Position numbers and translations under genes: made by a program. Source: JANMDU01 sp031388245 (GTDB lineage: Bacteria; Pseudomonadota; Gammaproteobacteria; Burkholderiales; Burkholderiaceae_C). From it: a stretch of 13,757 nt of DNA. A model generated the notes under the pieces. It did no database searches, had not been told where the DNA came from, and saw nothing but the letters and a program-made list of their open reading frames with translations. Positions 6,252 to 13,726 of this stretch are shown here, piece by piece. The stretch covers positions 1 through 13,757 of the forward strand of contig JANNED010000309.1 in NCBI GenBank assembly GCA_031388245.1, read 5' to 3'. The number at the start of each line of letters is the position of its first letter. Position 1 is the first letter of the stretch.

Positions 6252-9044
6252 TCAATGCGCCTCGTCCCAGTTTTCCCCCACGCCTACTTCCGCCACCAGC
6301 GGCACTTTGAGTTGCGCCACGCTGGCCATGATGCGGGGAATCTCGGCTTTGAGCCAATCCAGCTCATCCGAAGGCACTTCAAACACCAATTCGTCATGCA
6401 CTTGCATGATCATCTTGGTTTTGAGCGCTTTGGCATCTAGCTCACGCTGCACCGCATTCATGCTGAGCTTGATCAAATCAGCAGCGGTGCCTTGCATGGG
6501 CGCGTTGATCGCGGCTCGCTCTGCACCAGCACGGCGCGGGCCGTTCGGGCTGTTGATCTCAGGCAAATACAGGCGGCGACCCAGCACAGTTTCGACGTAG
6601 CCCTTGGCTTTAGCGGAGAGGCGCGTTTCATCCATGTAGGTTTTGACGCCAGCGAAACGTGCGAAATAGCGCTCAATGTAATTTTTAGCCGCCGTGTTGT
6701 CTATGCTGAGCGCTTTGGCCAAGCCAAAAGCGCTCATGCCATAGATCAAGCCGAAGTTGATCACCTTGGCATAACGGCGTTGCTCGCTGCTTACCTCGCC
6801 GGCAGGCAGGCCAAATACTTCGGCTGCGGTGGCACGGTGTACATCAATACCATCCCTGAACGCTTTGATCAGTGCTTCATCGCCGCTGATGTGAGCCATG
6901 ATGCGCAACTCGATTTGCGAGTAATCTGCACTGGCAATCAATGAGCCAGCCGGTGCAACAAAAGCTTCTCGCACGCGGCGGCCCTCTGCCGTGCGGATTG
7001 GGATATTTTGCAGGTTTGGATCATTGCTTGATAAGCGGCCCGTCACGGCGACGGCCTGCGCGTAATGCGTATGCACGCGGCCAGTGCGTGGGTGCGCCAA
7101 CTGGGCGAGCTTATCTGTGTATGTGCCTTTCAATTTAGACAGACCACGGTGCTCCAGAATTTTGGCAGGTAACGGGTAATCTTCTGCCAGTTTTTCGAGC
7201 ACTTCTTCATCCGTGCTCGGCGCTCCGGTAGCGGTTTTCTTCACCACTGGCAGCCCCAATTTGGTGAAGAAAATCTCGCCAATTTGTTTGGGGGATGCAA
7301 GATTAAAAGGCTGCCCAGCCAAATCATGTGCCTGCGCTTCCAGCTGCATGATGCGTTGGCCCAACTCATGGCTTTGCGCCGCCAATTGTTTCGCATCTAT
7401 CATCACACCGTTGCGCTCGATGCGGTATAGGCTTTCTGAGCTTTCCATTTCAAGCTCGTAAATGCCGCGCAGCTTGTCATTGGCTTGCAGCTTTGGCCAC
7501 AACGCCCGATGCACATCCAGCGTTTGATCAGAATCCTCGCAAGCGTATTCGGAAGCTCTTGCCACATCAACCTGCGCAAACGAAATTTCATGCGCGCCTT
7601 TGCCGCAGAGCGCCTCATAAGTGATGCCGCTGCGCCCCACATGGCGCTGGGCAAGACTGGTGAGGTTGTGCGGCTTATGTACTTCCAACACATAGCTTTG
7701 CAGCATCGTGTCGTGAATGAAGCCTTGCACTTCGATGCCGTGATTGGCAAACACGTGGCGGTCGTATTTCACGTGTTGACCGAGTTTGGGGTGCTTCGCA
7801 TCTTCAAGCCAAGGCTTGAGCTTGGCCAGCACGTCTTGGATCGGCAATTGCGTGGGCGCATCAGGGCCGCTGTGGGCGAGCGGAATATAGGCTGCTGTGC
7901 CGGGCAGCGTGCTGAAGCTGATGCCCACAATCTGCGCTTGCATTTCGTGCAGGGAAGTGGTTTCGGTATCGAGCGCTGTGAGCGCAGCCGCTTTGATTTT
8001 TTCAAACCAAGCGTCAAAGGCTTCCCAAGTGAGGATCGTGTCGTATTTTTTATCGCTGATGGCCGAAACAACGGGCGCTGTTTCGGCGAACAAATCGTCC
8101 GTTGCTGGCAAAGCGGCTGCGGGGGAGCGGGAGGCTGAGCGCCCTAGGCTCGCAGCCAGCCCCTTGAAGCCATATTTCAAGTAAAAATCACTCAACGCCG
8201 GCATATCATCTGCACTGAATGCTACTGAATTCATAGCAGGCAAACCTTCGATGTAGGCTGACAAATCACAATCGGTTTTGATCTTCAGTAGCTCGCGCCC
8301 TTTTGGCAACCACTCGCGCGCCTTGCGCAAATTCTCACCCGCCACGCCCTTGATCTCATCGGCTCGTGCCATCAAATTCTCTAGCGAGCCATATTCCATC
8401 AGCCATTTCGCCGCTGTCTTGGGGCCTACTTTTTCCACGCCCGGCACATTGTCAACCGTGTCGCCGACGAGATTTTGATAATCGAGCATCAGGTTTGGTG
8501 GCACACCAAATTCGCTGGTCACACCCGCAATATCGCGCTTTTTGCCATTCATGGTGTCGATGATGGTGATGTGCTCGTTCACCAGTTGCGAGAGATCTTT
8601 GTCGCCGCTGGAGATGATCACCTCCATGCCCTGCTCTGCACCAATCCGCGCCATGGTGCCGATCACATCATCCGCCTCCACCCCCGGTACAGCCACCACC
8701 GGCCAGCCAGCCAAGCGCATCACCTCATGAATCGGTTCAATCTGGCTGCGCAAATCATCGGGCATGGGCGAGCGGTTGGCCTTGTAATCTGGATACAGCG
8801 CATCGCGAAAGGTCGGCCCGCTCGCATCAAAAATACACACGGCATACGTCGATGGATACTGCGCTCGCAACGCAGCCATCATGTTGATCATGCCGCGAAT
8901 CGCGCCAGTGGCTGGACTGCTGGGATCGCCCGGCACAGCGCGCAGATCGGGCATGGCATGAAAAGCGCGGTAAAGGTAGCTGGAGCCATCGACCAGCAGC
9001 AATCGATTGGAGGGTGTTTTTTCTGGGGGCAATTGTGAGCTCAT
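6252..9044 (-). CDS. polA: DNA polymerase I
   Basis: DNA polymerase I fills gaps, removes RNA primers by nick translation and acts in excision repair in the cytoplasm. From ATG 9044 it has 930 residues, close to the 928 of E. coli. The N-terminal 5' nuclease starts 'LLLVDGSSYLYRAFHAMPDL' and has 'VEADDVIG'. The 3'-5' exonuclease has D359 and E361 in 'LDTETTSL', D428 in 'KYDR' and 'YACEDSDQT', so proofreading should be active; the Exo II Asn (E. coli N420) reads His424. The polymerase domain is intact: motif A 'DYSQIELR' (D707), motif B 'RRYAKVINFGLIYGM' (F764) and motif C 'QVHDELVFEVP' (D884, E885). A GTG at 9059 would add five residues, but ATG 9044 has a GGTGG-like site 11 bases upstream and suits the family start better. 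It diverges from thrB across 49 bp and converges with the GT41-like gene. Confidence 0.97.
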   Translation of the reverse strand: MSSQLPPEKTPSNRLLLVDGSSYLYRAFHAMPDLRAVPGDPSSPATGAIRGMINMMAALRAQYPSTYAVCIFDASGPTFRDALYPDYKANRSPMPDDLRSQIEPIHEVMRLAGWPVVAVPGVEADDVIGTMARIGAEQGMEVIISSGDKDLSQLVNEHITIIDTMNGKKRDIAGVTSEFGVPPNLMLDYQNLVGDTVDNVPGVEKVGPKTAAKWLMEYGSLENLMARADEIKGVAGENLRKAREWLPKGRELLKIKTDCDLSAYIEGLPAMNSVAFSADDMPALSDFYLKYGFKGLAASLGRSASRSPAAALPATDDLFAETAPVVSAISDKKYDTILTWEAFDAWFEKIKAAALTALDTETTSLHEMQAQIVGISFSTLPGTAAYIPLAHSGPDAPTQLPIQDVLAKLKPWLEDAKHPKLGQHVKYDRHVFANHGIEVQGFIHDTMLQSYVLEVHKPHNLTSLAQRHVGRSGITYEALCGKGAHEISFAQVDVARASEYACEDSDQTLDVHRALWPKLQANDKLRGIYELEMESSESLYRIERNGVMIDAKQLAAQSHELGQRIMQLEAQAHDLAGQPFNLASPKQIGEIFFTKLGLPVVKKTATGAPSTDEEVLEKLAEDYPLPAKILEHRGLSKLKGTYTDKLAQLAHPRTGRVHTHYAQAVAVTGRLSSNDPNLQNIPIRTAEGRRVREAFVAPAGSLIASADYSQIELRIMAHISGDEALIKAFRDGIDVHRATAAEVFGLPAGEVSSEQRRYAKVINFGLIYGMSAFGLAKALSIDNTAAKNYIERYFARFAGVKTYMDETRLSAKAKGYVETVLGRRLYLPEINSPNGPRRAGAERAAINAPMQGTAADLIKLSMNAVQRELDAKALKTKMIMQVHDELVFEVPSDELDWLKAEIPRIMASVAQLKVPLVAEVGVGENWDEAH

Positions 9045-9063
9045 AGGCTGATTGTCCACCCTC

Positions 9064-9069
9064 TACAAT
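9064..9069 (+). promoter_or_regulatory. Candidate -10 element for thrB
   Basis: TACAAT matches the sigma-70 -10 consensus at five of six positions and lies 24 bases before the thrB ATG. No convincing -35 box is found at 16-18 bp upstream; that region is the polA start. If used, transcription would begin near 9076 and leave a leader of about 18 bases. Confidence 0.35.
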
Positions 9070-9078
9070 CGGCGTTAC

Positions 9079-9094
9079 TTTTTATCGATAAAAA
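9079..9094. promoter_or_regulatory. Perfect 16-bp AT-rich palindrome at the thrB start
   Basis: TTTTTATCGATAAAAA reads identically on both strands and its last base is the A of the thrB ATG. It lies in the 49-bp gap between divergent polA and thrB. It could be an operator for a dimeric regulator or a weak RNA hairpin at the start codon; no known regulator site is recognised. Confidence 0.4.
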
Positions 9095-10062
9095 TGGCTG
9101 TTTACACCGAAGTTTCCGTCTCTGAAGCGCAAAGCCTGTTTGCACAGCTTGGCCTAGGCGAAGTCACACATCTCAAGGGCTGCCAAGGCGGCATCGAAAA
9201 CACCAATTACTTCGTCGATTGCGAAACCAATGGCGCATCGCACCGCTATGTGCTCACACTGTTTGAGCGCCTGACGCGCGAGCAGCTGCCTTTTTATCTG
9301 TATTTGATGAAGCATTTGGCTTCCAGAGGCATCCCTGTGCCCGATCCGCAGGCCGACAGATCCGGCGATATTTTGTTTGAATTGCAAGGCAAGCCGACCT
9401 GCGTGGTGAATTGCCTGAAAGGGGCCAGCGAGCTCTCTCCCGGCCCTGCGCATTGCGCGACGGTAGGCGTCATGCTGGCTCGCATGCACACCGCAGGAAA
9501 AGATTACGCCAGAGCCCAGCCCAATCTGCGCAGCCTGCCGTGGTGGAACGAGACCATCCCCGTTGTCTTGCCTTACCTAACCCCTGAGCAAACCCAGCTC
9601 ATCAAGACCGAGCTCGCCTACCAAAACCACATCGCCAGCAGTGCCGCTTACGCCGCCCTGCCCAAAGGCCCGGTGCATGCAGATTTGTTTCGAGACAACG
9701 TGATGTTTGAAGGCACGGTGCTGACTGGCTTTTTTGATTTCTACTTTGCAGGCATCGATACGTTTGTGTTTGATATCGCAGTTTGCTTGAACGATTGGTG
9801 CATTGATTTGGTCACGGGTGAGCCAGATACCGAGCGCCAGCAGGCATTCCTGCAAGCTTATCAATCCGCACGCCCCTTACAAGCCGCTGAGCGCACCCTG
9901 CTGCCTGCCATGCTGCGTGCTGCCGCCTTGCGCTTTTGGACATCAAGATTGTGGGATTTTCATTTGCCACGCGAGGCCAGCATGCTCAAAGCGCATGATC
10001 CGACGCATTTTGAGCGCGTGCTTCGTGCTCGCGCTCCCAGCATGCAAAGCCTTGTGGTGTGA
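9094..10062 (+). CDS. thrB: Homoserine kinase (HSK2, APH-like fold)
   Basis: Phosphorylates L-homoserine with ATP to O-phospho-L-homoserine, the step before threonine synthase in threonine synthesis; cytoplasmic. It has 322 residues, usual for the aminoglycoside-phosphotransferase-fold ThrB of proteobacteria, which is unrelated to the GHMP-type ThrB of E. coli. The start 'MAVYTEVS' and 'GGIENTNYFV' (residues 32-40) are family signatures. The catalytic loop is 'HADLFRDNV' with D197 as predicted base and N202 as metal ligand, followed by 'GFFDFYFAG' with D215 as second metal ligand. ATG 9094 is chosen because upstream in-frame codons reach a TTG inside the polA start and lack family similarity. 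There is no good Shine-Dalgarno; the start codon touches a perfect palindrome. A membrane-protein gene follows 59 bp downstream, possibly in the same transcript. Confidence 0.95.
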   Translation: MAVYTEVSVSEAQSLFAQLGLGEVTHLKGCQGGIENTNYFVDCETNGASHRYVLTLFERLTREQLPFYLYLMKHLASRGIPVPDPQADRSGDILFELQGKPTCVVNCLKGASELSPGPAHCATVGVMLARMHTAGKDYARAQPNLRSLPWWNETIPVVLPYLTPEQTQLIKTELAYQNHIASSAAYAALPKGPVHADLFRDNVMFEGTVLTGFFDFYFAGIDTFVFDIAVCLNDWCIDLVTGEPDTERQQAFLQAYQSARPLQAAERTLLPAMLRAAALRFWTSRLWDFHLPREASMLKAHDPTHFERVLRARAPSMQSLVV

Positions 10063-10073
10063 ACAAGTTCACA
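10058..10073. promoter_or_regulatory. CRP-consensus-like palindrome over the thrB stop
   Basis: TGTGAACAAGTTCACA is a perfect 16-bp inverted repeat matching TGTGA-N6-TCACA, the consensus of CRP-type regulators. It covers the thrB stop codon and is centred about 56 bp before the start of the BPSS1780-family gene. No clear -10 box follows at class II spacing, and there is no U-run to make it a terminator. Confidence 0.4.
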
Positions 10074-10121
10074 ATCTGTATTTGAACGAATGCGCCTGCT
10101 TGGCCTCAGAATGACACATCC

Positions 10122-10922
10122 ATGAAACTTCAAATCCTCCCGGCCAGCGCCGGTATCTCTTGGGTCAAGCTCGGGATCAAGACTTTTTTCAAGCAACCGC
10201 TGGCTTTGGGCGGTTTGTTTTTTATGTTCATGGCCATCGTCTCTATCGCCTCCATCTTGCCTTTGATCGGCGGCGCATTGGCACTGGCCATCGTGCCAGC
10301 GGCCACGCTGGGCCTCATGGTGGCCACACTGGAGGCGCTGCGCGGCAAATTCCCGATGCCTTCAGTACTCGCTACGGCCTTTCGCGCTGGTAAGCAGCGC
10401 ATGCGTGCCATGCTTGTGCTGGGCTGCATGTATGCCGCTGGCTTTTTATTGATCATGGGATTTACCGCTTTGTTTGATGGTGGCCAATTTGCCAAGCTCT
10501 ACATCATGGGTGGCAAGCTCAGCAGAGAGCTGATGGAGGACTCGCAATTCCAAACAGCTGCTTTGATTGGGATGGGCTTGTATCTGCCGCTCTCGCTGAT
10601 GTTTTGGCATGCGCCTGCGCTGGTGCATTGGCATGGCGTGTCACCCACCAAGGCCGTATTTTTCAGCCTCGTGGCTTGCACAAAAAATTTCTGGGCGTAT
10701 TTGGCTTATGGCCTAGGCTGGTTTGCCATGTTTTCCTTGGGCGGTGTCGTGATCACCAGCATCGCAGTGGTGTTGGATTCGCCCTCGCTTGCCGCAGCAC
10801 TCATGGTGCCCATGGTGCTCACCGTTGCAGCCATGTTTTTCAGCTCGTTGTATTTCACCTTCCGCGACAGCTTCGTACACACCGAAGAAACGCCTAGCGA
10901 AGTGCAGCCTGCTACGCCATAA
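10122..10922 (+). CDS. BPSS1780-family polytopic inner-membrane protein
   Basis: Uncharacterised integral membrane protein of 266 residues. It resembles the BPSS1780 family, common in Burkholderiales and, as I recall, often located next to thrB. The N-terminal 'GISWVKLGIKTFFKQPLALGG' is a typical family start. About six hydrophobic segments are visible near residues 27-45, 47-65, 95-115, 142-165, 185-215 and 220-248. Between segments are 'RAGKQRMRA' (basic, probably cytoplasmic) and 'FWHAPALVHWHGVSPTKAVFFS', a conserved-looking stretch with three His residues. The C-terminal tail ('FRDSFV' onwards, acidic) is soluble. The start is ATG 10122; there is no strong Shine-Dalgarno. It lies 59 bp after thrB and 36 bp before the small FecR-domain gene on the same strand, so co-transcription is plausible. 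Function is unknown. Confidence 0.85.
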   Translation: MKLQILPASAGISWVKLGIKTFFKQPLALGGLFFMFMAIVSIASILPLIGGALALAIVPAATLGLMVATLEALRGKFPMPSVLATAFRAGKQRMRAMLVLGCMYAAGFLLIMGFTALFDGGQFAKLYIMGGKLSRELMEDSQFQTAALIGMGLYLPLSLMFWHAPALVHWHGVSPTKAVFFSLVACTKNFWAYLAYGLGWFAMFSLGGVVITSIAVVLDSPSLAAALMVPMVLTVAAMFFSSLYFTFRDSFVHTEETPSEVQPATP

Positions 10923-10945
10923 ACACATGTTTTTCACCGATCAAA

Positions 10946-10951
10946 AAGGAG
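10946..10951 (+). promoter_or_regulatory. Strong Shine-Dalgarno of the small FecR-domain gene
   Basis: AAGGAG lies 7 bases before ATG 10959, an ideal ribosome binding site that fixes the start. Most other genes in the window lack such a site. The next gene (ggt) has a closely similar leader, GGAGCAACAC followed by ATGAC. Confidence 0.85.
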
Positions 10952-10958
10952 CAACACC

Positions 10959-11717
10959 ATGACGCAACACATTTTGCAAGGCCGCAGTGAAGAAGAAGTG
11001 CTTTGGTTTCAACGCCGAAGCTTTGTGACTGCAGCCGCTGCATGGACGGCCATGGGCGGCTACAGCGCAGCGCATGCTCAGCAGCGCAGCAACGTGGTCG
11101 AGCTGCTTGGTGATGCGCAGGTCAATGGCAGCCGCCTCACGCCGCAAACGATCATTCAAACCGGTGATCGCTTGGAAACAGGGCCAGGCTCGAATCTGAT
11201 CTTCGTTGTGGGCAATGCTTCTTTCCAAGTTCGTCAAAATTCACGGCTCACGGTAGAGCGCGGTGCATCGCTCAACGCAGTGAGCGTGCTGCGCTTGCTC
11301 ACGGGAGCAGTGGCTAGCGTCTGGGGCAAGGGCAGCAATCGCCAGATCGTCACGCCTACACTCACGGCAGGCATCCGCGGCACGGGTGTGTACACCGAAG
11401 TACGCCCACAGCAGAATTTCCGCAGTTATTTTTGTAATTGCTATGGCACGGTGGATATGGCAGCAGGTGCAGATCGGATACTGTCCCGTGCCGATTACCA
11501 CCAAGCCTTTTGGGGAGAAGCCGCCCCTGTGAATGGCAAATTGCTCACGCCTGCTGGCGCGATCAACCATACCGACGAAGAGCTCGAAGTGTTGGCTCGC
11601 TTGATAGAGCAGCGCACCGCTTGGCAAATCATGGGCAAAAAAGGATTGAAAGACGGCATGGGTTATATCGATGCGGCGCCCGGCAGCGTGCATCCTGCGG
11701 CTGCGCCCGCTCGCTAA
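10959..11717 (+). CDS. Small exported FecR-domain protein with Tat-like signal and CxC motif
   Basis: Predicted periplasmic protein of 252 residues; function unknown. The N-terminus has R19-R20-S-F-V followed by an Ala-rich hydrophobic stretch and 'AHA' before Gln41, resembling a twin-arginine signal peptide. The FecR domain spans about residues 43-170, with 'GDRLETGPGSNLIFVVG', 'FQVRQNSRLTVE' and the hallmark 'TPTLTAGIRGTGVYTEV'. After it comes 'YFCNCYGTVDM' (C159, C161), then H181 in 'DYHQAFW' and H204 in 'NHTDEELEVLARLIEQR'. This Cys-x-Cys plus HTDxEL tail matches a subgroup of stand-alone FecR proteins as I recall it. The two Cys and two His could bind a metal or cofactor, which would suit Tat export of a folded protein; this is inference. 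No sigma factor or TonB receptor is nearby, so it is not a typical anti-sigma FecR. The start is set by a strong Shine-Dalgarno, and a clear terminator follows. Confidence 0.85.
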   Translation: MTQHILQGRSEEEVLWFQRRSFVTAAAAWTAMGGYSAAHAQQRSNVVELLGDAQVNGSRLTPQTIIQTGDRLETGPGSNLIFVVGNASFQVRQNSRLTVERGASLNAVSVLRLLTGAVASVWGKGSNRQIVTPTLTAGIRGTGVYTEVRPQQNFRSYFCNCYGTVDMAAGADRILSRADYHQAFWGEAAPVNGKLLTPAGAINHTDEELEVLARLIEQRTAWQIMGKKGLKDGMGYIDAAPGSVHPAAAPAR

Positions 11718-11767
11718 TTGCTGCTCAGATTGAAAGCTGAACCGCAAGGGTATTTCCGCTGTACACA

Positions 11768-11800
11768 AGGCCTGCCAGCTCCCCTGTGGCAGGCTTTTTT
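11768..11800 (+). terminator. Intrinsic terminator after the small FecR-domain gene
   Basis: GCCTGCCA (11770-11777) pairs perfectly with TGGCAGGC (11787-11794) around a 9-base loop and is followed at once by six T residues. Two or three more weak pairs extend the stem. It separates the upstream gene from ggt, which therefore needs its own promoter in 11801-11840 or read-through; no convincing promoter box is visible there. Confidence 0.9.
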
Positions 11801-11840
11801 GTTTAGACTGTGCTCTGTCCCTTATTTCTTGGAGCAACAC

Positions 11841-13703
11841 ATGACCATCCTGCGCCGCAGCTTCACACTTTCCAGCCTCGCAAGCGCCGCTCTGCTCGCC
11901 GCTTGTGCCACAGCGCCCAGCAATTTCAGCTACCAGCCCTTCCAGCAGCCAGAAGGCGCTTCCGGCATCACCGAAAAGCCGGGCTGGGCCACTTCCAAAT
12001 TCGCCGTCGCTGCAGCCAACCCATTGGCCACCGATGCGGGCTACCAAGTGCTGAGTGCCGGCGGCAGCGCAGTCGATGCAGCGATAGCTGTGCAGCTCGT
12101 GCTTGGCCTCGTTGAGCCGCAATCGAGCGGTATTGCAGGCGGCGCATTCCTCTTGCACCACGATGGCAAAAAAACCGAAGCTTTCGATGGCCGCGAAACT
12201 GCGCCGGCTGGCGTGGATGAAAACTTGTTCATGAAAGATGGTAAACCATTGGCCTTTTACGATGGCGTGGTCGGTGGCCGCTCGGTGGGTGTGCCCGGCA
12301 CCATGCGCATGCTGGAGATGGCGCACAAGCAGCATGGCAAATTGCCATGGGCCAAGCTCTTCGAGCCAGCGATTGCCTTGGCAGAAGGCGGTTTCCAAGT
12401 CAGCCCGCGCCTGAACACGCTGGTTAAAGCCGATGCGCATTTGAAGAAAGATCCCGTTGCGACAGCTTATTTCTACAAACCCGATGGCGATGCACGCGAT
12501 GTGGGCTTCAATGTGCGCAACCAAGCCTATGCCGATGTGCTCAAAGCAATCGCCACGCAAGGCAGCAAAGCCATGCACGAAGGCGCGATTGCGCAAGCCA
12601 TCGTGGATAAAGTGCAAGGCCACAAAGACAATCCCGGCAAGCTCACCATGGCTGACATGGCCGGCTACCAGCCGAAAAAACGCGATCCGATTTGCATGGA
12701 CTATCGCGCCTCCACCCAAAAAGATTACGTGATTTGCGGCATGCCGCCCCCATCGTCGGGCATGATCGCCGTGGGTCAAATCCTTGGCACACTGGCGCAA
12801 ACCAACGCGGGCAATATCGCTCTCGAATCCGATGGCCTCCCAGGCCCGGGTTGGCTGCACCTCTACACCGAAGCAGCGCGCCTTGCCTTTGCAGACCGCG
12901 CGCAATACCTCGGCGACCCTGATTTCGTGCCCGCACCCGACGGCAAAATGGGCGGCAACTGGAATTCCATGCTTAGCGCCGCCTATCTGGCCCAGCGCGC
13001 CAGCCTCATCAAATCCACCAGCATGAAGGGCGATGCCATAGCCGGCGAACCTGCTGCCGTTAAATCCGCTTTCGGCAAAGCAGCTGATCAGCCCGAATAC
13101 GGCACCAGCCACATCAGCATCATCGATGGCTATGGCAACGCCCTGTCGATGACGACGACGATTGAAGACGCTTTTGGATCTCGCCAAATGGTCAACCCGA
13201 GCAATCCTACTGCTGGCGGTGGCTTCTTGCTCAACAACGAGTTGACCGACTTCAATTACAACCCCAACGACGCAGCTGGCAAGGCAGTAGCCAACCGCGT
13301 GCAACCCGGCAAGCGCCCACGCAGCTCGATGAGCCCGACGATTATTTTCGACAAAGCCGATGGCCGTGTCGTGATGACAGGCGGCAGCCCCGGCGGCGCA
13401 CTCATCATTCACTACACCGCCAAAACGGCCTACGGCATGCTCAACTGGGGCTTGAATGCGCAGCAAGCTATCAATCTACCCAACTTTGGCGCAGGCGGTG
13501 CGCCTACCTTGCTCGAAGAAAAACGCTTCCCCGTATCCACCGTCGATAGCCTGAAATCTCGCGGCCACGAAGTGCGTGAGCAAGCCATGACCAGCGGCCT
13601 GCAAGCCATTGGCCGAGCTAATTTGAATCCTGCTTCTGGCGGCGGATCAGGCTGGTTTGGCGGCGCAGATCCACGCCGTGAGGGTGTGGTGCGCGGAGAC
13701 TGA
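11841..13703 (+). CDS. ggt: Gamma-glutamyltransferase, predicted lipoprotein
   Basis: Gamma-glutamyltransferase/hydrolase cleaves the gamma-glutamyl bond of glutathione and related compounds outside the cytoplasm; the proenzyme cuts itself into large and small subunits. It has 620 residues. The N-terminus combines 'RRSFTL' with the lipobox 'LAAC' (C22), suggesting a lipid-anchored, possibly Tat-exported protein; E. coli Ggt is a soluble periplasmic Sec substrate. R118 in 'DGRETAP' matches the glutamate-binding Arg. The predicted self-cleavage site is before T422 in 'EYGTSHISIID', so T422 is the catalytic nucleophile and the small subunit about 199 residues. 'SSMSPTI' and 'TGGSPGG' complete the active site. 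ATG 11841 is chosen for its GGAG 6 bases upstream and its signal peptide; a longer in-frame extension would run through the terminator. It is clearly a Ggt-family member, but the substrate could be another gamma-glutamyl compound. Only 54 bases follow it, with no terminator in view. Confidence 0.94.
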   Translation: MTILRRSFTLSSLASAALLAACATAPSNFSYQPFQQPEGASGITEKPGWATSKFAVAAANPLATDAGYQVLSAGGSAVDAAIAVQLVLGLVEPQSSGIAGGAFLLHHDGKKTEAFDGRETAPAGVDENLFMKDGKPLAFYDGVVGGRSVGVPGTMRMLEMAHKQHGKLPWAKLFEPAIALAEGGFQVSPRLNTLVKADAHLKKDPVATAYFYKPDGDARDVGFNVRNQAYADVLKAIATQGSKAMHEGAIAQAIVDKVQGHKDNPGKLTMADMAGYQPKKRDPICMDYRASTQKDYVICGMPPPSSGMIAVGQILGTLAQTNAGNIALESDGLPGPGWLHLYTEAARLAFADRAQYLGDPDFVPAPDGKMGGNWNSMLSAAYLAQRASLIKSTSMKGDAIAGEPAAVKSAFGKAADQPEYGTSHISIIDGYGNALSMTTTIEDAFGSRQMVNPSNPTAGGGFLLNNELTDFNYNPNDAAGKAVANRVQPGKRPRSSMSPTIIFDKADGRVVMTGGSPGGALIIHYTAKTAYGMLNWGLNAQQAINLPNFGAGGAPTLLEEKRFPVSTVDSLKSRGHEVREQAMTSGLQAIGRANLNPASGGGSGWFGGADPRREGVVRGD

Positions 13704-13726
13704 TTTTTTCATGCTTTTATGATTCG

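Noticed and set aside
7485..8138. Open frames on the plus strand inside polA (also 8475-9038 and 6492-6944)
   Set aside because: They are antisense shadows of a complete polA gene, and their translations show no domain signatures.
9045..9059. GTG start for polA five codons upstream
   Set aside because: No ribosome binding site fits this GTG, and the GGTGG-like sequence that could serve the ATG at 9044 overlaps it. The question remains minor and slightly open.
9052..9093. In-frame extension of thrB to a TTG codon
   Set aside because: It overlaps the polA start region and reads through the -10-like box and the palindrome. Homoserine kinases of this type start 'MAVxTEVS', which is the ATG at 9094.
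10111..10125. Four-codon leader ORF whose TGA overlaps the ATG of the BPSS1780 gene
   Set aside because: It has no Shine-Dalgarno or regulatory features, and such a short overlap is likely by chance. Translational coupling cannot be argued from this alone.
11718..11840. In-frame extension of ggt upstream of 11841
   Set aside because: It would be translated through the intrinsic terminator and would bury the signal peptide and lipobox inside the protein.
11241..13466. A 741-codon open frame on the minus strand, antisense to ggt and the small FecR gene
   Set aside because: It is the mirror frame of ggt, which has clear catalytic motifs. Its translation is rich in Ala, His, Cys and Gly with no recognisable domain, and it crosses the terminator. 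Its length reflects codon bias in the sense gene.
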